DNA of 24,595 bases from RGIG5612 sp045598285 (GTDB lineage: Bacteria > Bacillota > Clostridia > Lachnospirales > Lachnospiraceae), in the NCBI GenBank assembly GCA_045598285.1, contig JAZLLU010000024.1, positions 1-24,595 on the forward strand, written 5' to 3'. The notes beneath the pieces were generated by a model. That model worked only from the letters and a program-made list of their open reading frames with translations, ran no database searches and was not told the DNA's origin. The number at the start of each line of letters is the position of its first letter. The first letter of the stretch is position 1. Shown in pieces: positions 14,124 to 21,458 of the stretch. The position numbers and the translations under genes are program-made.

Positions 14124-16007
14124 ATGGCAAAGATTATAGGAATCGATTTAGGTACAACAAACTCATGTGTAGCAGTTATGGAAGGCGGAAAGCCAATCGT
14201 TATTGCTAACGCAGAAGGCGTAAGAACAACTCCATCAGTAGTTGCTTTTACAAAAAATGGTGAGAGATTAGTTGGTGAGCCGGCTAAACGTCAGGCTATC
14301 ACAAACCCAGATAACACAATCTCTTCAATTAAGAGAGAAATGGGTAGCAATTATAGAGTAACTGTTGACGGCAAAGGCTATTCTCCACAAGAGATTTCAG
14401 CTATGGTACTTCAAAAACTTAAAAGTGACGCTGAAAGCCATTTAGGTGAAAGCGTAACTCAAGCAGTTATCACAGTTCCTGCTTACTTCAATGACGCACA
14501 ACGTCAGGCAACTAAGGATGCAGGTAAGATTGCAGGCCTTAATGTTGAGCGTATTATCAACGAGCCTACAGCAGCTGCACTTGCATATGGACTTGATAAT
14601 GAAAAAGAACAAAAGATTATGGTTTATGACCTTGGTGGTGGTACATTCGATGTTTCAATTATTGAAATCGGTGATGGCGTAATCGAAGTTTTAGCTACAG
14701 CTGGTAACAACCGTCTTGGTGGTGATGACTTTGACAAGAGAGTTACAGATTACTTAATTGCTCAGTTCAAGAGTCAAGAAGGTATCGACCTTTCAACAGA
14801 TAAGATGGCACTTCAAAGACTTCGTGAAGCAGCTGAAAAAGCTAAGAAGGAACTTTCTAGTGCTACAACTACAAACATTAACCTTCCTTTCATCACAGCA
14901 ACAGCAGATGGTCCAAAGCACTTAGATATGGATCTTACCAGAGCAAAATTTGATGAGCTTACACATGACCTCGTTGAAGCTACAGCAACTCCAGTTCAAC
15001 AAGCGCTTAAAGATGCTGGTTTAGCTTCAAGTGATTTAGGAAAAGTTTTACTTGTTGGTGGTTCAACACGTATCCCAGCAGTTCAAGAAAAAGTTAAACA
15101 ACTTACTGGCCAAGAACCTTCAAAGAGTCTTAACCCAGATGAGTGCGTAGCTATCGGTGCTGCAATTCAAGGTGGTAAACTTGCTGGCGATGCTGGTGCT
15201 GGTGACGTATTATTACTTGACGTAACTCCACTTTCACTTTCAATTGAAACACTCGGTGGAGTTGCAACAAAGTTAATCGAAAGAAATACAACTATTCCTA
15301 CAAAGAAGAGCCAAGTATTCTCTACAGCAGCAGATAACCAAAGCGCAGTTGATATCCATGTTGTTCAAGGTGAACGTGAATTTGCTCGTGACAATAAGAC
15401 ATTAGGCCAGTTCAGACTTGATGGCATTGCACCTGCTCCAAGAGGAATCCCTCAAATCGAAGTTACATTTGACATTGATGCAAATGGTATTGTTAATGTT
15501 AGCGCTAAGGACCTTGGTACAGGTAAAGAACAGCACATCACTATTACATCAGGCTCAAGCATGAGCGATGCTGAAATTGAAAAAGCTGTTAAAGAAGCTG
15601 CTGAGTTCGAAGCTCAAGATAAAGCTCGTAAAGAAGCTGTAGATACACGTAACGAAGCTGACTCTCTTGCAATGCAAGTTGAGAAAGCTATGAATGATGC
15701 AGGCGACAAACTTGATGGTGCTGACAAAGCTGAAGTTGAAAACGACTTAAGCACACTTAAGGCACTTCTTGGAACAGACCCTAACGTAGAACTTACGCCA
15801 GAGCAAGTTGCATCAGTTAAAGAAGCTAAAGAAAAATTACTTGCAAGCTCACAAAAACTATTCACAAAAATGTATGAGCAGGCTCAAGCACAAGCTAACC
15901 AAGGAGCTGGCCCAGAAGGACAAGCAGGCTTTAATGGAACACCTGGACAAGATTCTAATGGAGCACCTGAAGGTGATGTAGTTGATGGAGACTTTAAGGA
16001 AATCTAA
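14124..16007 (+). CDS. dnaK: Molecular chaperone DnaK (Hsp70)
   Basis: A 627-residue cytoplasmic Hsp70 that binds unfolded peptides in an ATP-dependent cycle. The three Hsp70 signatures are visible: IGIDLGTTNSCVAVMEG at the start, VYDLGGGTFDVSIIEIGDG, and VLLVGGSTRIPAVQEKV. The substrate-binding domain begins after the LLLDVTPLSLSIET linker region, and a Gln/Gly/Ala-rich disordered tail ends with VVDGDFKEI. A strong AGGAGG site precedes the ATG. Length and order are normal, and dnaJ starts two bases after the stop. Confidence 0.99.
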   Translation: MAKIIGIDLGTTNSCVAVMEGGKPIVIANAEGVRTTPSVVAFTKNGERLVGEPAKRQAITNPDNTISSIKREMGSNYRVTVDGKGYSPQEISAMVLQKLKSDAESHLGESVTQAVITVPAYFNDAQRQATKDAGKIAGLNVERIINEPTAAALAYGLDNEKEQKIMVYDLGGGTFDVSIIEIGDGVIEVLATAGNNRLGGDDFDKRVTDYLIAQFKSQEGIDLSTDKMALQRLREAAEKAKKELSSATTTNINLPFITATADGPKHLDMDLTRAKFDELTHDLVEATATPVQQALKDAGLASSDLGKVLLVGGSTRIPAVQEKVKQLTGQEPSKSLNPDECVAIGAAIQGGKLAGDAGAGDVLLLDVTPLSLSIETLGGVATKLIERNTTIPTKKSQVFSTAADNQSAVDIHVVQGEREFARDNKTLGQFRLDGIAPAPRGIPQIEVTFDIDANGIVNVSAKDLGTGKEQHITITSGSSMSDAEIEKAVKEAAEFEAQDKARKEAVDTRNEADSLAMQVEKAMNDAGDKLDGADKAEVENDLSTLKALLGTDPNVELTPEQVASVKEAKEKLLASSQKLFTKMYEQAQAQANQGAGPEGQAGFNGTPGQDSNGAPEGDVVDGDFKEI

Positions 16008-16009
16008 AA

Positions 16010-17119
16010 ATGGCAAATAAAAGAGATTATTATGAAGTCCTTGGAGTTGACAAAAATGCTTCAGCGGACAAGATAAAAAAAGCATACAGAGGCTTAGCAA
16101 AAAAGTATCACCCGGATATGAATCCGGGCGATGCTGCTGCTGAGGCAAAGTTTAAGGAAGCTTCAGAAGCTTATGGCGTCTTAAGCGATGAGACAAAGAG
16201 AAAACAATATGATCAGTTTGGTCATGCAGCTTTCGAGCAAGGCGGCATGGGCGGCGGTGGTTTTAACTACCAAAACATGAACGTAGACGACATCTTAAGA
16301 GGATTCGGATTCGGAGATATCTTCGGGGATCTTTTTGGTGGCAGAAGTGGTTTTGGCGGACGCGGTCAAGGCTACAGTGGCCCTATGAAGGGAAGCAATG
16401 TTAGAACACAAATTCGAATCACTTTTGAAGAAGCTGTTTTCGGATGCGAAAAGGAAGTTTCAATTAACTTTAGTGAAGATTGCGAAACATGTCATACTAC
16501 GGGTGCAAAACCAGGAACTTCTCCGGAAAAATGCACGAAGTGTAATGGCACTGGCCAAGTGGTTCAAACGCAACAAAGTTTCTTTGGAATGGTTAGACAG
16601 GTCGTAACATGTCCCGACTGCCAAGGCTCAGGTAAAATCATTAAAGAGAAATGTCCTGACTGTCATGGCGTAGGATATAAAAATAAGAAAAAGAAGATTG
16701 CTGTCACGATTCCAGCAGGCATAGACTCAGGTCAAAGTATTCGCATTGCGTCGATGGGTGAGCCAGGATCTAATGGTGGTGGTAGAGGAGACTTGCTTGT
16801 TGAAGTTATCGTTGCAAGACATCCAATTTTTGCTAGAGACGGCGTGAATATCTATTCAACTTCTCCTATTAGTTTTGCAGAAGCTGCACTCGGTGGCGAT
16901 ATAAAAGTTAAAACTATTGATGGAGACGTTTTGTTCCCTATTAAACCTGGTACGCAAACTGATACGGTTATTCGTCTTAAAGGAAAAGGTGTTCCATCTC
17001 TTAGAGATAAAAATAAAAGAGGTGACCAATACACAACACTTGTTGTTAAGGTTCCTGAAAGACTTAATTCGAAGCAAAAGGAAGCTTTGCAGAACTTCGA
17101 TAAATTGATGAAGAAATAA
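16010..17119 (+). CDS. dnaJ: Co-chaperone DnaJ (Hsp40)
   Basis: A 369-residue type I Hsp40 that delivers clients to DnaK and stimulates its ATPase. The J domain occupies about 1-70 with the HPD tripeptide in KKYHPDMNPGD. A Gly/Phe-rich linker follows (GGMGGGGFNYQN to GGRSGFGGRGQG). Four zinc-binding repeats then appear: CETCHTTG, CTKCNGTG, CPDCQGSG and CPDCHGVG; the first lacks the first glycine of CxxCxGxG, a common variation. The C-terminal client-binding domains complete it. The 3' end has a degenerate second copy in the following spacer (17127-17152). Confidence 0.98.
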   Translation: MANKRDYYEVLGVDKNASADKIKKAYRGLAKKYHPDMNPGDAAAEAKFKEASEAYGVLSDETKRKQYDQFGHAAFEQGGMGGGGFNYQNMNVDDILRGFGFGDIFGDLFGGRSGFGGRGQGYSGPMKGSNVRTQIRITFEEAVFGCEKEVSINFSEDCETCHTTGAKPGTSPEKCTKCNGTGQVVQTQQSFFGMVRQVVTCPDCQGSGKIIKEKCPDCHGVGYKNKKKKIAVTIPAGIDSGQSIRIASMGEPGSNGGGRGDLLVEVIVARHPIFARDGVNIYSTSPISFAEAALGGDIKVKTIDGDVLFPIKPGTQTDTVIRLKGKGVPSLRDKNKRGDQYTTLVVKVPERLNSKQKEALQNFDKLMKK

Positions 17120-17152
17120 GTTTGAAAACTTCGATTAGCTGATGAAAAATAA
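17093..17152 (+). repeat. Imperfect tandem copy of the dnaJ 3' end
   Basis: The last 27 bases of dnaJ, beginning AACTTCGAT (17093-17119), are echoed at 17127-17152, again beginning AACTTCGAT and continuing with GATGAA and AAATAA. The second copy has substitutions and a one-base gap and lies between dnaJ and prmA. It is too short to exclude chance convergence in A/T-rich DNA. Confidence 0.4.
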
Positions 17153-17181
17153 TAGAAGCAATCCATAAAAAAGGGCAAAAC

Positions 17182-18384
17182 ATGAAATACACTAAATACA
17201 CAATAGAAACAACTACGAAGGACGCTGAAATGATCAGCGCCCTTCTTATGGATTACGATATTAATGATGTTCAAATAGAAAACAATGTCCAGCTTACTGA
17301 CGATGAGCTAAATCAAATATACGCTGACTTTTTTAAAGAACTTCCGCCTGATGATGGTAGTTGCAAACTTAGTTTTTTTATCGAATTTGACGAGAATGGT
17401 GTAAACCGCGCAAATACGGAAAAGAAAATCAAAGAACTTAAAGCTTATCTTAACGAATCTGTAGAGATGTTCAATCTTGATCCAATAAAATTTTTTGAAG
17501 ATGAATTAGAATCCGCTGATTGGGAAAATAATTGGAAAAAATATTTTAAGCCTTTTCAAGTTGAAGATATTTTAATCGTTCCAACATGGATAGATGTAAA
17601 TAATATTTCAGAAATCTTAACTGAGGTGCCTGGATATGTTAGCGCTGATGGTGGCGCGTCGACAGACGATAATGCTATCAGCAAAGTGTCTAATGAAGAC
17701 GATGGTGTTTTTGGAACTACTAACGTAGTGGCTAGCGAAACATGTTCAAAAGAAACAACAAATAATGAAGCTAGTGAAATATGTTCAAAAGAAACAATGA
17801 GCGTAGATGTTGGCGTAACATACCAAGGGCAAGCCATAGTAACTCCAAATATAATAATTCGAATCGACCCGGGAATGGCTTTCGGCACGGGCACACACGA
17901 AACAACCAGACTTTGCCTTCGCGGCCTTCGTAAATATATGAAAAAAGGCGATAAAGTTTTAGACCTTGGCTGTGGAAGTGGCATCTTAGGAATCGGTGCT
18001 ATTAAAATGGGCGCAACTTCAATTGTTAGCGTCGATATCGATGCCCAAGCAGTAGAAGTTGCCAAAGAAAATTTCGAAATCAACGACGTTGCTTCTGGCG
18101 TTTCAAAATTTTATGTAGGCGACGTTGTTACAAATGAAGAATTAAAATCTAATTTAGGAAGTGGCTACGATGTAGTCGTGGTCAATATCTTAGCAGAAGT
18201 TATCAATATGATGCTTCCAACTCTAGACACATATCTAAAAGACGATGGCATCCTTATAATGTCTGGCATCTTAGACAGCCGCGAACAACTAATCAAAGAT
18301 GCAATTTCGAAAAATCCAAACTTAACGTATTTAGAAACGACACATGACGGCGAGTGGGTCCGCATTAGTGCCAAACGAATCTAA
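17182..18384 (+). CDS. prmA: Ribosomal protein L11 methyltransferase PrmA, with an insertion
   Basis: Trimethylates ribosomal protein L11 using S-adenosylmethionine. The catalytic half is clear: IRIDPGMAFGTGTHETTRLC, the SAM-binding VLDLGCGSGILGIGAI, and VNILAEVI. Family members are about 310 residues; this one is 400. The excess lies between DWENNWKKYFKPFQVEDILIVPTW (the inter-domain part, to about 136) and the start of the methylase domain (about 225). This insert is rich in Ser, Thr, Glu, Asp and Asn, looks disordered, and holds a 13-residue duplication (ASETCSKET at 184-192 and ASEICSKET at 197-205). The frame is open throughout and both flanks are conserved, so the enzyme is probably active. 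The ribosome binding site (AAAAAAGGGC) is only fair. It follows dnaJ by 62 nt and may be in the same operon. Confidence 0.94.
   Translation: MKYTKYTIETTTKDAEMISALLMDYDINDVQIENNVQLTDDELNQIYADFFKELPPDDGSCKLSFFIEFDENGVNRANTEKKIKELKAYLNESVEMFNLDPIKFFEDELESADWENNWKKYFKPFQVEDILIVPTWIDVNNISEILTEVPGYVSADGGASTDDNAISKVSNEDDGVFGTTNVVASETCSKETTNNEASEICSKETMSVDVGVTYQGQAIVTPNIIIRIDPGMAFGTGTHETTRLCLRGLRKYMKKGDKVLDLGCGSGILGIGAIKMGATSIVSVDIDAQAVEVAKENFEINDVASGVSKFYVGDVVTNEELKSNLGSGYDVVVVNILAEVINMMLPTLDTYLKDDGILIMSGILDSREQLIKDAISKNPNLTYLETTHDGEWVRISAKRI
17731..17797 (+). repeat. Coding tandem repeat within prmA (39-bp period)
   Basis: Two 28-base copies, starting at 17731 and 17770, both beginning GCTAG and sharing ATGTTCAAAAGAAACAA, differ at only two positions. 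The 39-bp period keeps the reading frame and gives a 13-residue protein repeat in the PrmA insert. Confidence 0.9.
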
Positions 18385-18443
18385 TTTTTATTACGAATCA
18401 AAATAAATAAAATAGCATTTAGTTATCTCATTTTTCTAGAACT

Positions 18444-18835
18444 AATCTTTCCGCTGCATATAAACAATATCTTTGTAGTATGCAATCAATAGCAAAAAAA
18501 TCTTTCCGCTACATGTTCAGTAGCATTTTCAAATTATAAGGAATAACTCAAAAACATAAAACTCATCGACGAAGATTGAATTTGTCCGCGAAATTCTTCC
18601 GGAGCATGTTCCGGAAGATATAGATTCACAAAAATTTCCGCCAAATCCATAAATTTAAGAAACGGCGTAGAAAAACTTACGAAAAGTTTCCGCCAAATCA
18701 TCAAAAACATGTTTCGGCGGAAATAAAACACAAAAGTTTCCGCCAAATCGCAAAACAATAAAAACGGCGTAGAAAAATTCTAAAATATTTCCGCCAAATG
18801 GGTCAAATCATAAATCGGCGGAAATAATTCATAAA
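18444..18835. repeat. Field of TTTCCGC / GCGGAAA palindromic repeats with a 102-bp period
   Basis: The 463-nt gap between prmA and the nuclease-like gene has no credible gene but is highly structured. TTTCCGC starts at 18448, 18503, 18635, 18687, 18737 and 18788, and its inverse GGCGGAAA at 18716 and 18827. The last four direct copies read TTTCCGCCAAAT. The elements TTTCCGCC (18635/18737), CGGCGTAGAAAAA (18663/18765), TTTCCGCC (18687/18788) and GGCGGAAA (18716/18827) recur in the same order, so 18635-18835 is an imperfect duplication of a unit of about 102 bp. A perfect 9-bp hairpin TCTTCCGGA / TCCGGAAGA (18595-18618) and smaller ones lie to the left. A minus-strand open frame here just reflects the repeats. 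It could be a mobile palindromic element, a structured RNA or a protein-binding array. Confidence 0.85.
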
Positions 18836-18847
18836 AGGAGTAAGAAA

Positions 18848-19681
18848 ATGATAAATGAAAGAATTATAATTACACAATTTAATAGACTTTTAAAAGAAAG
18901 AGATATTATTTTAAAAAAAATAAAGACATATCCGCCAGGGACACTTTTTTCAAAAGGATATATTCATAATGAAAAGGAATATTGTGCATACTACATCGAA
19001 TACGACACGAAAGATAAGAGGGGGAGGAAAAATCGAACCTATATCACGAAAGACGAAACGCTGGTTAAGACGATGGCAAAGAAGCGATATTATCAAGAAA
19101 TGCTCTTGATTATTGAGGCGAATATTAATGCGCTCAGTGGAGTAAAAGAGTTTGTTGCCCCAACAATTGATGAGGTGATGAATAGACTTTCACCGCAAAT
19201 TCAAAATATGTTGGAGTTTGAAAAAGAGGGGAGGTATGCACTTCCGGCGGATCCGGAGAAGGCACAGATGATTTTGGAGTGGGCGAATCAGCCATATGTT
19301 GGAAATCCAAAGTATCCAGAACATCTAAAGCATACTACATCGACCGGACAGCTAGTTAGAAGTAAATCAGAGGCTTTAATTTATGAAAAACTTTTGGCAA
19401 ACAAGATAGCATTTATGTATGAGGCGCCGATAGTGGTTGGCGGAAATATTGTTTATCCAGATTTTTCAATTATGCGAATTGATAATAAAATTTTTTATTG
19501 GGAGCATGCAGGGTGTTGCTTTAGGGAGGACTATAGAAGTGAGTTTGATTGGAAACTAAAGAAATATGAAGAGCAGGGGATTGTTTTGTGGGACAACTTG
19601 ATAGTAACGTTTGATGATATAGATGGAAATATTGATGTTAGAGATATAGACAGTGCAATTCAAAATAAATTATTGATTTGA
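18848..19681 (+). CDS. PD-(D/E)XK nuclease-like protein
   Basis: A 277-residue soluble protein with a basic, helical N-terminal half (1-95) and a C-terminal domain whose layout fits a PD-(D/E)XK nuclease: SKSEALIYEKLL (Glu175), NIVYPDFSIM (Asp205 in the PD motif), then IFYWEHAG (Glu219) and a lysine helix DWKLKKYEEQGI (Lys236-239). The pattern 'YPDF...YWEH...Y...W..K...Y...GI' also occurs in nuclease domains attached to helicases and defence proteins. The final acidic residue is followed by H-A, not the usual x-K, so the lysine role may have moved; activity is unproven. A strong AAAAGGAG site precedes the ATG. It stands alone, directly behind the repeat field. A domesticated or mobile-element-borne nuclease is possible; its real job is unknown. 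Confidence 0.7.
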   Translation: MINERIIITQFNRLLKERDIILKKIKTYPPGTLFSKGYIHNEKEYCAYYIEYDTKDKRGRKNRTYITKDETLVKTMAKKRYYQEMLLIIEANINALSGVKEFVAPTIDEVMNRLSPQIQNMLEFEKEGRYALPADPEKAQMILEWANQPYVGNPKYPEHLKHTTSTGQLVRSKSEALIYEKLLANKIAFMYEAPIVVGGNIVYPDFSIMRIDNKIFYWEHAGCCFREDYRSEFDWKLKKYEEQGIVLWDNLIVTFDDIDGNIDVRDIDSAIQNKLLI

Positions 19682-19719
19682 CATGTTGAGTAATAAAAAT
19701 CGTGATTCAAAATATATTA

Positions 19720-19746
19720 TTGATTTAGTTGGTTTTGTAATATAAT
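19720..19746 (+). promoter_or_regulatory. Promoter of the kinase gene, positioned for a leaderless transcript
   Basis: A perfect TATAAT at 19741-19746 with TTGATT at 19720-19725 (15-bp spacer, short). The ATG of the kinase begins 7 bases after the -10 box, exactly where transcription would be expected to start. No Shine-Dalgarno sequence lies between. Confidence 0.55.
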
Positions 19747-19752
19747 AAATAC

Positions 19753-20847
19753 ATGACGGAAATCTTTGAACAATTTTCTTATGAATATGTTGAAGCGTTA
19801 AATGAAAAACACGGAGTTTACCTACTTGAAAAAGAAAAGAAATTATTTGTAGGTAAAATTCTTACAGTTTATAATGTGGAAGTATATCAATATCTTAAAA
19901 ATCACTCTATAAATAATACTCCAAAAATTATTGAATACTATGAACAAGAAATAAATGGCCAAAAAGTTTTGATTGTTATTGAAGAATATATAGAAGGCCA
20001 AGACCTAAACAAAAAATTAGAAGAAGGTGTATTAGGCGAGAATGAAACTATAAAAATAATCAAAGAATTGTTATTAATAGTTGAACGTTTTCACCAAGCA
20101 GCTCCACCTATTATTCATAGGGATATTAAGCCGTCGAATATTATCATAAACTCAAATGGTAAAGTAAACTTACTTGATATGAACGCGGCAAAAAGACAAG
20201 ACGAGAATCAATATCAAGATACGCAGCTTATTGGAACAGCCGGATATGCAGCGCCGGAGCAGTATGGATTTTCAGCGTCTGATATTAGGACAGATATTTA
20301 TTCCATAGGTGTGCTTATGAATGTCATGCTTACAGGGAAATTTCCGATAGAGAAAACTTATGAAGGAAGACTGGGCGAGATAATAAGTAAATGTACAAAG
20401 TTAGAGCCAAGTGGAAGGTATCAAAACACAAAAGAACTTTTATTTGAACTGATAGGTTATGAAAAAATAAATAAAGTTCAAAAGACAAAGGAAAAAGAAA
20501 AAGAAAAGAAATTTTATAAGGGACTTCCACCTGGATTTAGAAAATTAAATCCAGTTAGCATTATTTTTTCGACAATAGGATATGCATTAATTTTTGCACT
20601 TGGATTTACTATGGAAGTTACAAATTCAAGTGGAATGATAGAAACATGGCTTTCAAGAATATCATTTATGCTTTCATGTATAGCAGTCATTTTATTTTCG
20701 GCCAATTATTTGGATATACAAAAGAAACTTCATGTCACGGATACTAAGAATGTAGTCTTGAGAATAATATTGATTATTTTAATTGACTTTTTTTTGATTT
20801 TTTTGATAGTGTTATTATCTGTAATATTACGAGATATTTTATTGTAG
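19753..20847 (+). CDS. Membrane-anchored Hanks-type Ser/Thr protein kinase
   Basis: A 364-residue protein with an N-terminal kinase domain (about 1-235) and a C-terminal membrane part. The ATP-anchoring lysine is probably Lys35 (FVGKIL). The catalytic loop is HRDIKPSN (122-129). The metal-binding DFG is DMN (142-144), keeping the aspartate. The activation segment GTAGYAAPEQYG is at 161-172 and the D-x-YS-G motif follows. The glycine-rich loop is not recognisable. A Lys/Glu-rich linker (238-253) leads to three hydrophobic segments (about 267-285, 303-320 and 334-359), so the kinase faces the cytoplasm. There are no PASTA repeats, so it is not the cell-wall sensor PrkC. There is no ribosome binding site and the ATG lies at the predicted transcription start. 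The XRE-like gene follows after 8 nt and is a likely partner or substrate. Confidence 0.9.
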   Translation: MTEIFEQFSYEYVEALNEKHGVYLLEKEKKLFVGKILTVYNVEVYQYLKNHSINNTPKIIEYYEQEINGQKVLIVIEEYIEGQDLNKKLEEGVLGENETIKIIKELLLIVERFHQAAPPIIHRDIKPSNIIINSNGKVNLLDMNAAKRQDENQYQDTQLIGTAGYAAPEQYGFSASDIRTDIYSIGVLMNVMLTGKFPIEKTYEGRLGEIISKCTKLEPSGRYQNTKELLFELIGYEKINKVQKTKEKEKEKKFYKGLPPGFRKLNPVSIIFSTIGYALIFALGFTMEVTNSSGMIETWLSRISFMLSCIAVILFSANYLDIQKKLHVTDTKNVVLRIILIILIDFFLIFLIVLLSVILRDILL

Positions 20848-20855
20848 GAGGTTAA

Positions 20856-21320
20856 ATGGGAGAAGAAAAAACCACAGATGCTCTTGGTAACTTATTGAAA
20901 AAAACTAAGCCAGAGGACATTTCTGAATTCTTGAAAAATCAAAAATCTAACTTGATTAGTGGCGAAAAAGTTTTTGCGGAGTTTATGAGAAAGACGATTA
21001 AGTCAAAAAGCTTAACTCAGCAGGAAGTTTTTATTGCGGCAGATTTTTCAGAGAAGTATGGCTATAAGTTAATTTCGGAAGAAAAGCATACTAAGCAAAG
21101 AGACTATATTTTGAGGTTGTGTTTCGCAGGCCGTTTTACGCTCGCTGAAACGCAAAAAGCTTTAAGGCTTTACAATATGGCTCCATTGTATGCAAAGATT
21201 CCAAGAGATGCGCTTTTAATATCAGCGTTTAATTCTAAGACCTATAATATTTTCAAGGTTAATGAATTGCTCAAGAACAATAATTTTGAAGAACTAAGCA
21301 GTTCGACAGAAATTGATTGA
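20856..21320 (+). CDS. XRE-like helix-turn-helix protein paired with the kinase
   Basis: A 154-residue soluble protein. The region 42-130 (FAEFMRKTIKSKSLTQQEVF, then a GYKLISEEKHTKQRDYIL stretch, then AETQKALRLYNMAPLYAKIP and RDALLISAF) has the length, helix spacing and conserved turns of a divergent XRE-type helix-turn-helix family in which 'YGYQIFxGxKxPSRDKLLxLA...LEETQxLLxxAGxAPLYPxxxRDAxIIFAL' is the usual pattern. The recognition helix here is altered (LISEEKHTKQ), so DNA binding is not certain. It has its own GGAGG site and follows the kinase gene by 8 nt, so they form a two-gene unit ending at the terminator 21379-21406. Phosphorylation by the kinase is a plausible inference, not shown. 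Confidence 0.7.
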   Translation: MGEEKTTDALGNLLKKTKPEDISEFLKNQKSNLISGEKVFAEFMRKTIKSKSLTQQEVFIAADFSEKYGYKLISEEKHTKQRDYILRLCFAGRFTLAETQKALRLYNMAPLYAKIPRDALLISAFNSKTYNIFKVNELLKNNNFEELSSSTEID

Positions 21321-21346
21321 TTGATTTTAAGGATTCTTAAAATTAA
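21321..21346. other. A/T-rich inverted repeat after the kinase-HTH unit
   Basis: ATTTTAAG-GATT-CTTAAAAT is a perfect 8-bp inverted repeat (21324-21343), extendable by three weaker pairs. It lies directly after the stop of the HTH gene and has no T run, so it is not itself a good terminator. It may stabilise the 3' end or be a binding site. Confidence 0.35.
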
Positions 21347-21378
21347 TAGGATAGTTGCAAAAAATCATTACCCCCTTT

Positions 21379-21406
21379 TTAGTGGCAATAGCCACTAATT
21401 TTTTTT
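21379..21406 (+). terminator. Strong intrinsic terminator of the kinase-HTH unit
   Basis: TTAGTGGC-AATA-GCCACTAA, a perfect 8-bp stem with a four-base loop, followed by T8. Textbook form. It separates the kinase-HTH unit from the lipoprotein gene. Confidence 0.93.
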
Positions 21407-21458
21407 GATATCATTTATCGAGAATGTTTTTATTCAAATAATATTATTGGAGGGGAAA

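Noticed and set aside
18534..18758. Minus-strand open frame of 74 codons in the repeat field with repeated WRKLF/DLAE-like segments
   Set aside because: The internal similarity is produced by the TTTCCGCCAAAT nucleotide repeats; there is no ribosome binding site and composition is not protein-like.
18444..18835. CRISPR-like array
   Set aside because: Repeats are too short and uneven (intervals about 50-55 bp with non-unique spacers, both orientations), and the nearby nuclease-like gene is not a Cas protein.
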